DNA from: Bacteroidetes bacterium GWF2_43_63
GTDB lineage: Bacteria > Bacteroidota > Bacteroidia > Bacteroidales > DTU049
Direction of reading: 5' to 3'
Assembly: GCA_001769275.1 (NCBI GenBank)
Contig: MEOQ01000043.1
Span: forward strand, 1 to 64,000
DNA length: 64,000 nt
Below are positions 1 through 8,494 of the stretch, piece after piece. The first letter of the stretch is position 1; each line of letters opens with the position of its first letter. The translations under genes and the position numbers were made by a program. A model generated the notes under the pieces. It was not told the DNA's origin and ran no database searches. It saw nothing but the letters and a program-made list of their open reading frames with translations.

Positions 1-92
1 CTATAGGGTTTTCGCAGTTACAAAAAGACAATCTCCTTTTGTTACACTTTACAAAGAAAATTTTAAAAACGACTTGCATATGTCTTAGAATT

Positions 93-251
93 CACAGAGT
101 AGATTTAATCAGGCAAAAGCCGGTATCAATTACAGCAAAGTGAATTTGAAAGCACGCTTTCATAATTTGATATGCTGTAATTGATTAACACAACTTCGTT
201 GTGTTCACTGTTAACCGGCTTTTGTTTTTTGTCACTCTGTGGGACTCTGTG
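93..251. repeat. Branched palindromic element at the window start
   Basis: Nested inverted repeats: CACAGAGT (93-100) pairs with ACTCTGTG (234-241); CAAAAGCCGGT (114-124) pairs perfectly with ACCGGCTTTTG (214-224); ATCAATTACAGCA (125-137) pairs perfectly with TGCTGTAATTGAT (173-185); AACACAAC (187-194) pairs with GTTGTGTT (198-205). Together these draw a Y-shaped three-way junction on a long stem. ACTCTGTG is repeated at 244-251. There is no ORF inside and the T-run after 220 is short. It could be a structured RNA, a double-headed terminator or a small mobile palindrome. The rest of 1-368 holds only the promoter of the next gene. Confidence 0.6.
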
Positions 252-356
252 ATCCTACGATTCCTGCAGATTTTTGAGGAGTTTAATGCTTTGGCCCTGT
301 ATAAATGCGCCGGGTAAAATTCATTTTCCGCTTACTTTTCATCTTTCAACAAACAC

Positions 357-364
357 TATCTTTG
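357..364 (+). promoter_or_regulatory. -7 promoter element of the DMT transporter gene (leaderless?)
   Basis: TATCTTTG matches the Bacteroidota -7 consensus TAnnTTTG. It ends only 4 bases before the GTG start codon at 369, so transcription would begin at or next to the start codon. No clear -33 TTG is visible at the usual distance. Confidence 0.5.
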
Positions 365-368
365 CAAC

Positions 369-1298
369 GTGAAAAGCAAACTCTGGGTGTATATCGGGCT
401 TATGTTCGCCATGGCGGTATGGGCTTATTCCTATGTGCTTATCAAAATAGTTTATTCCTACGGAGTTCCGCCCAGCATGCTGGTTTTCATGAGACTTATT
501 CTGGCATCAGCGACATTGCTATTGTTCACGAAAGTTGCAAAAAAACTTCAGCCAATTCAGAAAAAAGACCGCCGGTCATTTCTTGCACTCGCCTTTTTCG
601 AACCCTTTTTGTATTACATTGGCGAGAGCAACGGTTTGGTGCATGTTTCAGCAACAGTAGGCTCCATCATCATTGCCACCATTCCAGTTTTCATTCCTTT
701 TGTACTATACGCATACTTTAAAGAAAAAGTTGATAAAACAAATTTCTTCGGAATTATTATTTCCTTTATTGGAGTATTGCTTGTTATTTTCGAAGACGAC
801 TACACGCTGTCCGCTTCACCGGTTGGGCTGGCATTCATGTTTTTCGCAGTATTCAGCGCATTCGGATATACCATTGTTATAAAAAATCTTACGCAGAAAT
901 ATAATTCCTTTACCATTGTAACTTACCAAACGCTCATTGGAGCCATACTGTATGTTCCGTTGTTTTTATTCTCCGATTTCAGCGTGGTTGCTCAGGTTGA
1001 ATTCACCTGGCAGATGCTGACAGCCACAGCAGTACTGGCCATTTTCGCAACTGCCATTGCCTATATTTTGTTCTCCACCGGTATTCGCGAAATCGGAGCC
1101 ATGCAATCAACCATTTTTGCCAACCTGATACCTGTTCTCACTGCTTTGATGGCGCTGCTATCTGGTATGGAAGAACTTCCGTTGCGTAAACTGGCCGGAG
1201 TCCTCATCGTTATTCTGGGCGTATTTCTCTCCCAAAGCAAAAAACCATTTCTCGGACTTCCGGGTATGGTGTGGAATTATTTTGCGAAAAGAAAATGA
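369..1298 (+). CDS. DMT-superfamily (EamA) membrane transporter
   Basis: A 309-residue, very hydrophobic protein with about ten predicted membrane segments arranged as two EamA repeats (roughly residues 5-140 and 150-290), the usual size and layout of drug/metabolite transporters. It would sit in the inner membrane and move a small metabolite in or out; the substrate cannot be read from the sequence. The start is GTG at 369, which gives the first membrane segment its normal short N-terminus. The -7 promoter element ends 4 bases upstream, so the mRNA may be leaderless. The gene stands alone, with about 230 bases of featureless DNA before the convergent mqnA. Confidence 0.85.
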   Translation: MKSKLWVYIGLMFAMAVWAYSYVLIKIVYSYGVPPSMLVFMRLILASATLLLFTKVAKKLQPIQKKDRRSFLALAFFEPFLYYIGESNGLVHVSATVGSIIIATIPVFIPFVLYAYFKEKVDKTNFFGIIISFIGVLLVIFEDDYTLSASPVGLAFMFFAVFSAFGYTIVIKNLTQKYNSFTIVTYQTLIGAILYVPLFLFSDFSVVAQVEFTWQMLTATAVLAIFATAIAYILFSTGIREIGAMQSTIFANLIPVLTALMALLSGMEELPLRKLAGVLIVILGVFLSQSKKPFLGLPGMVWNYFAKRK

Positions 1299-1530
1299 GT
1301 TGAATCATGAACAATCCGTGCATTCAGACGGATCAAGAAAAACAAGGAAGGAAGAAGTCTGAACGGAGGTGAGAAGTTAGAAGCAAAGTAGGAAGGTAGA
1401 TTTGAATTACGGATTAAAAATTCCACAAATTCAAATTTTATTATTGAATTTCAAAGAAGTTTTCAAATACAAATGGAGGTTGTTTTAAAATCCTTCAAAC
1501 TTCGTACATCCTTGTTCCTTGTTCAGTGTT

Positions 1531-2256
1531 CTAAAGCACTTTTGCCGCCAATGCCAAAAACAACTTCATCCCTTCTTCGGATTCAGCATTCATGCGGTAA
1601 TTGATATTGTCGGTCAGGTACGAAACAGCATCGTCAAACGAAAGTCCGGCTGAACCAAGATGCCTCACTGCGGCTGACGGATCCTGTATTCCCGCTTCCA
1701 GCGCTGCTTTTAGAATCTTCAAGGAATCGTCTTTCACGTCATTGCGTGCAATCCAGACAGCAAACACGAAGGGAAGACCAGACATCTCTTTCCAGGCCTC
1801 ACTCAAATCGTAACAATACTTGTAATCTTTCTGCAGTCCGAACGCTTTGTCGCCAATGGCTATTCGAGCATCGGCCGAAGCATCATCGTGTTTCACAAAG
1901 GCCGGATGTATGTTCCAGTGATTATGACAGAGGATTTTCAGTAACAGATTTGAACTGCGCGAATGACTATCGGGTGAAATGTGCTTTATGTCCAGCAAAG
2001 GCCTGTTACTTAAAAGCAACACAGAGCGTACCGGCCCGTCAGCACTGATGCAATACGGTTTTACAATCTGATAATTCTCCAGATCATTCAGCGATCCAAC
2101 CGGAACGAGCGCAACATCGCTGATCCCTTCTGCAAAATTTTTTGCACAAATTGACGGGTTTACGATGCTAAGCTGCGAAAACAAACCGTCGTCTGCATTC
2201 AATAATCCGAAATGAAAAGGATACGAGTTTAAATAGCTAACAAGTGAAATATTCAT
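1531..2256 (-). CDS. mqnA: Chorismate dehydratase MqnA (futalosine pathway)
   Basis: A 241-residue protein of the MqnA family, a periplasmic-binding-protein-like fold. MqnA removes water from chorismate to give 3-[(1-carboxyvinyl)oxy]benzoate, the first committed step of the futalosine route to menaquinone. The N-terminus (SYLNSYPF) and the segment DVALVPVGSL are typical of the family. Length is slightly short of the usual 250-280 residues but no domain is missing. Transcribed divergently from the acyl-CoA reductase gene, with its own -7 element in the 112-base gap. No other mqn gene is in the window, so the rest of the pathway must lie elsewhere. Confidence 0.85.
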   Translation of the reverse strand: MNISLVSYLNSYPFHFGLLNADDGLFSQLSIVNPSICAKNFAEGISDVALVPVGSLNDLENYQIVKPYCISADGPVRSVLLLSNRPLLDIKHISPDSHSRSSNLLLKILCHNHWNIHPAFVKHDDASADARIAIGDKAFGLQKDYKYCYDLSEAWKEMSGLPFVFAVWIARNDVKDDSLKILKAALEAGIQDPSAAVRHLGSAGLSFDDAVSYLTDNINYRMNAESEEGMKLFLALAAKVL

Positions 2257-2276
2257 ACTATAGTGGAAATCGGATA

Positions 2277-2284
2277 CAAAGGTA
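2277..2284 (-). promoter_or_regulatory. -7 promoter element of mqnA
   Basis: On the minus strand this reads TACCTTTG, a perfect TAnnTTTG match about 20 bases before the mqnA ATG. A weaker TATCTTCG at 2344-2351 on the plus strand probably serves the divergent acyl-CoA reductase gene. Confidence 0.55.
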
Positions 2285-2368
2285 GTCTTTCATTTCAGCA
2301 ATCATGTTAAACGGGATGATGATATTTATCAACAATAAAATATTATCTTCGCAAAGACGAAATACAAA

Positions 2369-3397
2369 ATGAAAACCGATTCTATCATTAGCCGCTTATC
2401 CGCCTGGGCCGACGAATTTCGCACCGGCACAAAACTCTTTTCAACCGAAGATCTGCCCGAAGCCTTTTATCAGACACAAATTCACAATAAGTGGTTTACG
2501 AAAGAAAACATTATTGCTTCCGTAAATGCGCTTGCAGACATGATGTCGGATAAAAATGCCGTTGAAGGCTGGCTGAAAAATTATCCGGAAACGACAGCAA
2601 CTGCAAAAATAATACTGTTGGTTTTACCCGGCAACATTCCCGCTGTTGGCTTCCACGATGTGCTCTGCACCTTACTTTCAGGGCACTCTGCCGAAATAAA
2701 ATTGTCTTCGGATGACAAATTTTTAATTCCATGGATGCTCAGAATCGCAGAAAAATACTTTCCGGAATGGACGGACCGCATTCATTATCACGAAGGGTTG
2801 ATGACCGGTTTTGATGCGGTAATTGCAACGGGGAGTAATCAGTCGGCAAAAACTTTTGACACCTATTTCTCCGGCAAGCCAAACATCATTCGCCACAGCA
2901 GAAGCAGTATTGCAATAGTTCACAACAATGACAGCGACGAGGATCTGCATAATTTGAGCAACGATGTTTTTATGTATTTCGGTCTCGGATGCCGCAATGT
3001 GTCGTTGATTTTTCTGCCACAAGGCTTCGATAAACAAAGACTTTTTGATGCCTTTTTGCCATGGAAAGATCTGGAATATCACAACGCATTTGCCAATAAC
3101 TATGTGTACTACAAAGGCTATTTCAGCCTTTCGAAAGAAGAGCCCCTCGATGGTTCGTTTTATTTGCTGCGCGAAAACAAATCCACAGCCGCTCCTGTGG
3201 CCGTTGTTCATTTTTCTGAATACAGCGATATCAGCGAAGTGAAACAATATATTTCGGAAAATACCGATCATATTCAATGCGTTGTTTCCACACAAAATGA
3301 AATCGAAAACGCTGTAAAACCTGGTCAGGCGCAGTCTCCGCGCATTGATGACTACGCGGATGGAGTTGATACGATGGCGTTTCTTGCTGCGTTATAA
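2369..3397 (+). CDS. Acyl-CoA reductase, LuxC family
   Basis: A 342-residue protein resembling the LuxC/acyl-CoA reductase family (aldehyde dehydrogenase fold), which reduces activated fatty acyl groups to aldehydes with NAD(P)H. The stretch FGLGCRNVS in the C-terminal half carries the cysteine expected to form the thioester; upstream LPGNIPAVG resembles the nucleotide-binding region. It is shorter than the roughly 470-residue LuxC of luminous bacteria but near the usual size in Bacteroidota. No lux partners (LuxD, LuxE, LuxA, LuxB) are nearby, so light production is not implied. An Rrf2 regulator follows after 181 bases. Substrate and physiological role are not evident. Confidence 0.75.
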   Translation: MKTDSIISRLSAWADEFRTGTKLFSTEDLPEAFYQTQIHNKWFTKENIIASVNALADMMSDKNAVEGWLKNYPETTATAKIILLVLPGNIPAVGFHDVLCTLLSGHSAEIKLSSDDKFLIPWMLRIAEKYFPEWTDRIHYHEGLMTGFDAVIATGSNQSAKTFDTYFSGKPNIIRHSRSSIAIVHNNDSDEDLHNLSNDVFMYFGLGCRNVSLIFLPQGFDKQRLFDAFLPWKDLEYHNAFANNYVYYKGYFSLSKEEPLDGSFYLLRENKSTAAPVAVVHFSEYSDISEVKQYISENTDHIQCVVSTQNEIENAVKPGQAQSPRIDDYADGVDTMAFLAAL

Positions 3398-3490
3398 CCC
3401 ATGTCACGGATTATTTACCCGTTAAATTATTTTTAAGGAGTTCATGAGCTCAGCGCTTATAGCGCTTCGGTTACAAATCCGCGCCATGGG
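3398..3490. repeat. Family I imperfect hairpin, long-loop copy
   Basis: CCCATGTCACGGAT (3398-3411) and ATCCGCGCCATGGG (3477-3490) are imperfect inverted repeats starting right at the acyl-CoA reductase stop. The arms keep the same two mismatches (T opposite C, A opposite C) as the shorter copies at 28431-28459 and 53036-53066. The loop contains a further small palindrome, AGCGCTTATAGCGCT. Confidence 0.55.
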
Positions 3491-3554
3491 TAGAGTTCCA
3501 TTTTTTAATTCCATTGCAAATTCTATATCACAAGTCAGGTTTGCGTATTTTTCT

Positions 3555-3562
3555 TACTTTTG
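3555..3562 (+). promoter_or_regulatory. -7 promoter element of the Rrf2 gene
   Basis: TACTTTTG matches TAnnTTTG 16 bases before the ATG at 3579. No convincing -33 TTG at 19-21 bases upstream. Confidence 0.5.
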
Positions 3563-3578
3563 TTTATAATCATTAGCC

Positions 3579-3986
3579 ATGAAACTATCGAGAAAGTGCG
3601 AATATGCCTGTTTAGCCATGATAGAACTGTCGGGTCACAAATCTGACGAATATACTAAAATTGAGTCCATTGCAACTACCTGGAATATTCCAAGAAAATT
3701 TCTCGAACAGATTCTGATCACGCTGAAAAATGCGGGCTACCTCCACAGCCGCAAAGGCGCCGAAGGCGGTTATAAACTTGCGAAAGAATCTTCGAAAATA
3801 TCACTGGCCGAAATCATCCGATTAATTGATGGGGCGCTGGCTCCGGTTGAAAGTGTTTCGACCTATTTCTATGGATCGTCACCCACTGAAAAGCATCCGG
3901 GCTTCATCAACATCATGAAAGATATTCGCGACTATGTGTCCGAAAAGCTTGAAAAGACTACGTTTGCCGATCTTGTCAGAAAGTAG
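3579..3986 (+). CDS. Rrf2-family transcriptional regulator without Fe-S cysteines
   Basis: A 135-residue winged-helix protein of the Rrf2 family. The N-terminal helix-turn-helix (residues 1-60) and the wing with RKGAEGGYKLAK (about residues 57-68) are typical. Where IscR and NsrR carry three cysteines for an iron-sulfur cluster, this protein has a serine-rich stretch (SVSTYFYGSS) and no cysteines; its only two cysteines are near the N-terminus. It is therefore more like the cluster-free CymR branch. It probably binds DNA as a dimer. Target genes are unknown; the upstream acyl-CoA reductase gene is a neighbour but is separated by 181 bases and a promoter. Confidence 0.85.
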   Translation: MKLSRKCEYACLAMIELSGHKSDEYTKIESIATTWNIPRKFLEQILITLKNAGYLHSRKGAEGGYKLAKESSKISLAEIIRLIDGALAPVESVSTYFYGSSPTEKHPGFINIMKDIRDYVSEKLEKTTFADLVRK

Positions 3987-4049
3987 TTTTTCGGCTGACA
4001 ACTACCACTAATCTTACATATCGTCCCTTTTTAAATTCCGTTTTTTTAA

Positions 4050-4266
4050 AGGTGCTTCACGTAAAACGTGACACGTCGCACGCCTTGTTCCTGGGGTGGA
4101 GTTTATCCCGCTGTTGACACTTCGACGGAGTTTATCCTGCGGAACGCAGGGCTCAGTGTGACAGCGGCGGGGCCCGAGGCTATTCTAATTTAACTCCGGA
4201 GTTTACTCCGCAGGAGGCGGAGGAGTATCTGATGGAGCTTCGCAACTCATTTGTACGCCTTCGGCA
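4050..4266 (+). repeat. Composite repeat island: family C fragment, family D copy, family G copy
   Basis: The gap 3987-4277 is filled by three repeat pieces. 4050-4082 is a fragment of family C (CTTCACGTAAAACGTGAC plus CGTCGCACG). 4095-4178 is a family D copy (two GGAGTTTATCC units and GGGCTCAGTGTGACAG). 4190-4266 is a family G copy (GGAGTATCTGATGGAGCTTC, GCCTTCGGCA) also found at 10781-10834. No coding capacity. It lies between convergent genes. Confidence 0.6.
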
Positions 4267-4277
4267 GCCAACAACTG

Positions 4278-5600
4278 CTAAAAATTCTTTTTCAACTTTT
4301 CAACTTTAAGAACTTTCAACTGCCTCGGTTTGGCCAGCGTCATTCCAACGCTTCGTGCTACAAAGAAAGACAAAAATGCGATCCAGAGATTCATTTCAGG
4401 AAAAACGCTTTCAAGCAAAAAATACAAAGGAAAGAATACTCCGAGAACCGCTATCAGCATCACATTGCGCATAGCAGCAGTATGTGTCATTCCGGCAAAA
4501 ATGCCATCCCACATGAATGCAACGAAAGAAACCAGTGGAATCAGCACCACCCAGAAACGCTGCTTCAGAGCGAGATCAAGCAATGTCTGATTATCGGTAA
4601 GCAAACCAAAAATCCATTGTCCGCCCATGAAATAAAGCAAACTAAAAACAAGACTTGTTCCCAATGCCCAACGGAAAAGCGTTCTCACGGTAAGCCGCAA
4701 CAGGCGGATCTTTCCCGCACCCAGATATTTTCCACTGAGACTTTCGCCTGCATATGAAAAGCCATCAATAAAAAACGAGAAGAACATGAAAAACTGCATC
4801 AGCAGAGTGTTTACAGCTAACACATCATTTCCGTACAACGAAGAAGCATAGGTAAACCATGAGAAAACAGTAAGCAAACTAAATGAGCGAAGGAAAATAT
4901 TCGCATTGACAGTCAGCACACGCAGCAGTTTCGAAAAAAGAAATACAACTTTCAAAACCGGCTTCACAAGCAACTTTCGATGTCTTACAAGAATAATGAT
5001 TATCCCAAACACCAACGCACTCCAGCCCGCAATCAATGTTCCAAGCGCCACGCCGTCGGCTTTCATGCCCAATTCGACAACAAAAACAAGATTGAGCACA
5101 ACATTAATTACATTTTCAAAAATAATCATCAACATGGCAGCAGCTGAATCCTGCACGCCAAGCAACCAGCCAAGTATTACAAAATTCAGCAGCGAAGCCG
5201 GAACCACCCAAATACGGATATCATAATACTCAGTGATGATTCCGTCCAACGCAAAATCAGGTTGCAGCATTTCAATGCCAATCCAATAAATCGGATTACG
5301 GAATAGTATAGTCAGAAGCCCGATAAAACCAGCTATTAAAACACTTCTATAAAATGATGCTGAAATTTCACTTGTGTTTTTTGCGCCAAAATTCTGAGCC
5401 GTTATTCCTGTTGTGGACATACGCAAAAAGCTAAAGCTCCACAAAATAAAATTAAAAATTATACCTGCAAGCGACACCGCCGCCAAATATAAAGTAGATT
5501 CAAGATGCGCCAGCACAGCCAGATTCACGGTGACAAGCAGCGGAATACTCAGGTTTGCCAGAATGTTTGGAACAGCCAGTCTCAGAAGTTCTTTGCGCAT
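4278..5600 (-). CDS. MATE-family efflux transporter (DinF-like)
   Basis: A 440-residue polytopic membrane protein with about twelve predicted segments in two homologous halves, as in the MATE/DinF family of cation-coupled exporters. The N-terminus (LLRLAVPNILANLSIPLL) is typical of the first MATE helix. Size is normal. It would export organic cations, dyes or other toxic compounds across the inner membrane; the natural substrate is unknown. The ATG at 5600 lies one base after the yaaA stop, so the two genes are co-transcribed and probably translationally coupled. The C-terminus is basic (RQLKVLKVEKLKKNF). Confidence 0.87.
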   Translation of the reverse strand: MRKELLRLAVPNILANLSIPLLVTVNLAVLAHLESTLYLAAVSLAGIIFNFILWSFSFLRMSTTGITAQNFGAKNTSEISASFYRSVLIAGFIGLLTILFRNPIYWIGIEMLQPDFALDGIITEYYDIRIWVVPASLLNFVILGWLLGVQDSAAAMLMIIFENVINVVLNLVFVVELGMKADGVALGTLIAGWSALVFGIIIILVRHRKLLVKPVLKVVFLFSKLLRVLTVNANIFLRSFSLLTVFSWFTYASSLYGNDVLAVNTLLMQFFMFFSFFIDGFSYAGESLSGKYLGAGKIRLLRLTVRTLFRWALGTSLVFSLLYFMGGQWIFGLLTDNQTLLDLALKQRFWVVLIPLVSFVAFMWDGIFAGMTHTAAMRNVMLIAVLGVFFPLYFLLESVFPEMNLWIAFLSFFVARSVGMTLAKPRQLKVLKVEKLKKNF

Positions 5601-5601
5601 A

Positions 5602-6369
5602 TTATCCCCTCAGAAAAGTAAAATTGTTTTCATCCGAAAGCTTTCGTTCAAAATAATAACCACTCAAATCAAACGCTGTAAGACTTTCAACATCCGTAAT
5701 CCTGTTTTGAATGATAAAACGCGACATCATTCCACGCGCCTTTTTCATCTCAACCACGTTGATGAATGGCTTTCCAGCTTTCATTTCCTTGAAAGCAACA
5801 TTAATAATTCTGACATTGGCAGAAATATGTGGAATGATCATTTTGCCGTATTCATCCGAAGTGAGATTAATCAGAAGATTGCTTTTCAGTTTTCTCAAGT
5901 CAGCTTCAATGTTTTTTGCCGGATGTGAATTCCAGAATGAATACAGATTCCTTTGATCACGCACCGAAACAGGCGTTTGTGCTTCGAGCCGATACGGCAA
6001 TATTTGGTCGTACGGCCGCAACACCCCATAAAGTCCGCTCAGAATGCGCAGATGCAATTGTGCAAATTCCAATTCACCTCTCGAAAAATCGTGCGCGTTT
6101 AAACCCTTGAAGGCAGGCCCGTCGTACATCAAAGCTGCAGCTGAAGCTATCTTCGGGTCATGAGGCCATATCCATTGCTGCATGGTATCATACGCCTGTC
6201 GGGCTAAGCCACCACTTACTTTAAGCAATCTTGAAAAATCAGAAAATGAAAGATTTTTCACTTCATTGCAGATATCTCTGGCTTCCTTTCCAAATACGGG
6301 AACCGTGCTCAACGCAGGAGCAGTGAGCGGAACATGCATTGTTTTTGCCGGAGACAGTATTATTATCAT
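5602..6369 (-). CDS. yaaA: Peroxide stress protein YaaA
   Basis: A 255-residue YaaA (DUF328/UPF0246) protein. In E. coli, YaaA lowers free intracellular iron during hydrogen peroxide stress and has a DNA-binding fold. Family signatures are visible: SPAKTM near the N-terminus, YDGPAFKGL, SGLYGVLRPYDQI and LPYRLE. The frame is open further upstream, but the ATG at 6369 is preferred because the family begins with MIIILSPAKT and because the -7 element lies at 6386-6393. It is the first gene of a two-gene unit with the MATE transporter and is divergent from the hydrolase gene at 6418. Confidence 0.88.
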   Translation of the reverse strand: MIIILSPAKTMHVPLTAPALSTVPVFGKEARDICNEVKNLSFSDFSRLLKVSGGLARQAYDTMQQWIWPHDPKIASAAALMYDGPAFKGLNAHDFSRGELEFAQLHLRILSGLYGVLRPYDQILPYRLEAQTPVSVRDQRNLYSFWNSHPAKNIEADLRKLKSNLLINLTSDEYGKMIIPHISANVRIINVAFKEMKAGKPFINVVEMKKARGMMSRFIIQNRITDVESLTAFDLSGYYFERKLSDENNFTFLRG

Positions 6370-6385
6370 TTTTTTCTTTAATTTG

Positions 6386-6393
6386 CGAAAGTA
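6386..6393 (-). promoter_or_regulatory. -7 promoter element of yaaA, overlapping the divergent promoter
   Basis: Minus-strand TACTTTCG lies 17 bases upstream of the yaaA start. On the plus strand TAATTTGC (6379-6386) resembles the -7 element of the hydrolase gene at 6418. The two elements touch back to back, so the two promoters probably compete. Confidence 0.4.
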
Positions 6394-6417
6394 AAACATT
6401 GTTTCAAAACTATCGCT

Positions 6418-7830
6418 ATGAAAAAGATATTTATCATTTCGCTGATGCTGCTGTCCTTTTTCACATCCACTGCACAATCACCATTCGCAGGAATCTGGCA
6501 GGGAACACTTGAAGAAGACAAATTTGATTTCCTCGTGGTGCTGCGCATTTCGGAGGATGGGGCCAAATTGAAAGGCACCATGGACATACCGCAACAACTG
6601 ATTGTAGATTATAAAAGCATAAAGCTCAAGACGGAAAACGACAGCCTTATAGTGGAATTGGCCGCTTTCAGAGCCACATACAAAGCAGTTAAAAAAGGGG
6701 ACAGCCTGCTTGGCTTCTGGTATCAGTCGGGAACTGAAATCCCTCTGAATATGGCGCTTACACCCGAAGACAAGGCTTTCAGGATGAATCGCCCACAGAC
6801 ACCACAGCCGCCATTTCCATACATCGCAAAGGATGTAACATTCCAAAATAAAAAAGCAAAAATAAAACTGGCAGGCACGCTAACAATTCCCGACACAACC
6901 AATGTTTGGCCCGTTGTGGTGCTGGTTTCAGGCAGTGGCCCTCAGGATCGCAATGAGGAATTATTGAAGCACCAGCCGTTCTTACTCATTGCCGACTATT
7001 TCACCCGAAACGGTATTGCAGTGCTGCGTTACGATGACCGCGGTGTCGGAAAAAGCGAGGGGAAATTCAATGAGGCAACAACAGCGGATCTGAATACTGA
7101 TGCCGGCGCAGCAGTTTCATTCCTGAAAACTTTGCCATATATCGATAAAAAATCGATAGGCATGGTTGGTCACAGCGAAGGCGGAATCATCGTTCTGATG
7201 CAGGCTTCGCAAAATAAATCACTGCGCTTTGTGATATCAATGGCCGGCGTTTCTATTCCCTGTTCGCAATTGCTTGTCATGCAAAACGACAAAATCATGA
7301 AAGGATATGGCGCCGACGAAGACATCAGGGATTTTTTCTGGAATTTCAACACATCGCTCTACGACCTGGTTCTGACAGAGAAAAACGCAGACACTCTACG
7401 CAAAAAAGCATTGATTTTGTTTAAAGAAAAATCTGAACCACTATCCGAAGATCAGAAAAAAGAATTTGGGCTTGGCGAGAGTTATATCACGGCAATGCTG
7501 ATGCAGCTTTCAACACCTTGGTTCAAGTATTTTCTGGCCATCAACCCATCCAATTACATCAAAAAAATAAAGACAAATGTACTGGCGATCAATGGATCAA
7601 AAGACGTTCAGGTGCCTGCAGAGCCCAACATGGAAGCATTCAACACTTATCTGGTTCAGCAATCAGGAATTTACAAAGAGACACATGTGTTTCCCGGACT
7701 GAATCATTTATTTCAGCCATGTACAACGGGACTTACCGGAGAATATGCCATGATAGAAACAACCATCGATCCGCAGGTGCTGGAGTATATGAAGGCATGG
7801 ATAAAAAAAGTGCTGGCAGCCGAAAACTAA
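6418..7830 (+). CDS. Secreted alpha/beta hydrolase
   Basis: A 470-residue exported protein with a signal peptide ending near residue 20 (FFTSTAQ). Residues about 20-125 form a beta-rich N-terminal domain of unknown role (AGIWQGTLE start). Residues about 140-470 are an alpha/beta hydrolase related to the dienelactone hydrolase/S9 peptidase group: oxyanion region VSGSGPQDRNEE, then LRYDDRGVGKSEG, the nucleophile elbow GHSEGG with Ser253, a likely acid in NGSKDVQVP and a likely His in FPGLNHLF. It probably cleaves an ester or peptide bond in the periplasm or outside the cell; the substrate is unknown. The next gene follows after 57 bases. Confidence 0.8.
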   Translation: MKKIFIISLMLLSFFTSTAQSPFAGIWQGTLEEDKFDFLVVLRISEDGAKLKGTMDIPQQLIVDYKSIKLKTENDSLIVELAAFRATYKAVKKGDSLLGFWYQSGTEIPLNMALTPEDKAFRMNRPQTPQPPFPYIAKDVTFQNKKAKIKLAGTLTIPDTTNVWPVVVLVSGSGPQDRNEELLKHQPFLLIADYFTRNGIAVLRYDDRGVGKSEGKFNEATTADLNTDAGAAVSFLKTLPYIDKKSIGMVGHSEGGIIVLMQASQNKSLRFVISMAGVSIPCSQLLVMQNDKIMKGYGADEDIRDFFWNFNTSLYDLVLTEKNADTLRKKALILFKEKSEPLSEDQKKEFGLGESYITAMLMQLSTPWFKYFLAINPSNYIKKIKTNVLAINGSKDVQVPAEPNMEAFNTYLVQQSGIYKETHVFPGLNHLFQPCTTGLTGEYAMIETTIDPQVLEYMKAWIKKVLAAEN

Positions 7831-7887
7831 ACCCTTGAAGAGTTTCCTGATTTTTTATTTCTTTGTATAAACCAAAAAACCACTCGT

Positions 7888-8457
7888 ATGAAAAAAATGC
7901 TTTTCCCAGTGCTGCTGATTTTTCTATCAATGGCAATGAATCTGAATGCGCAGGAATCTACAAAAGAAATCACCATCACTCCCGGCGCAAAAATCAGTTG
8001 GAATCTCAGTCTCGGGTATCCGTTCAACATTACTGTCAATTCTGTTAAGCCTGATTTTTCATTCAAATGGGATATGGGCGGTGATGAGACAGGATCTGTG
8101 ACCCTCACTGCAAAGGCCTTAAAAAAAGCCACCAAAATGTTTGATTATTTCAAAAAAGGCACCGATATAACGAAAGAAGATGAAACAACAGTAATTTTTT
8201 CAAAAGCGCTATTTAAAAAGCTTAAAGCCGGAAAATCCACAGAAATGAGTCTTGACGGGATTAATCAGAATATTCGTTTTGTTCAGAATTCAACAATGAA
8301 AGTTTTAATTGATGGAACAGAATCCTCACTCCCGATTATTTATGCCGAAACTGACAAAGCCTGTAAATTTTGGATCTGGGACAACGCCTCACTCCCCTTG
8401 ATTTTAAAAATGGAAATGGGTTGGACGCTTGAGATTACATCCATCAATTCAAAATAA
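7888..8457 (+). CDS. Small exported protein of unknown function
   Basis: A 189-residue protein with a clear signal peptide (MKKMLFPVLLIFLSMAMNLNAQ). The mature part is short, polar and predicted beta-rich, with many lysines and no cysteine pair, lipobox or sorting domain. I recognise no family. It lies 57 bases downstream of the hydrolase gene on the same strand, with a possible weak -7 element (TTTCTTTG) in the gap, so it may be co-transcribed or have its own promoter. It is likely periplasmic. Confidence 0.6.
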   Translation: MKKMLFPVLLIFLSMAMNLNAQESTKEITITPGAKISWNLSLGYPFNITVNSVKPDFSFKWDMGGDETGSVTLTAKALKKATKMFDYFKKGTDITKEDETTVIFSKALFKKLKAGKSTEMSLDGINQNIRFVQNSTMKVLIDGTESSLPIIYAETDKACKFWIWDNASLPLILKMEMGWTLEITSINSK

Positions 8458-8494
8458 ATGTAAGCATCAGTTTTGAATATTACAAAAGGTTGAT

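Noticed and set aside
2723-3295. 190-codon minus-strand frame
   Set aside because: Shadow of the acyl-CoA reductase gene, whose protein is clearly recognisable on the other strand.
2369-3397. Bioluminescence locus because of LuxC similarity
   Set aside because: No luxA, luxB, luxD or luxE genes are present; LuxC-type reductases are common in non-luminous Bacteroidota.
6370-6477. Upstream extension of yaaA
   Set aside because: The 36 added residues are unlike the family and overlap the divergent hydrolase start.
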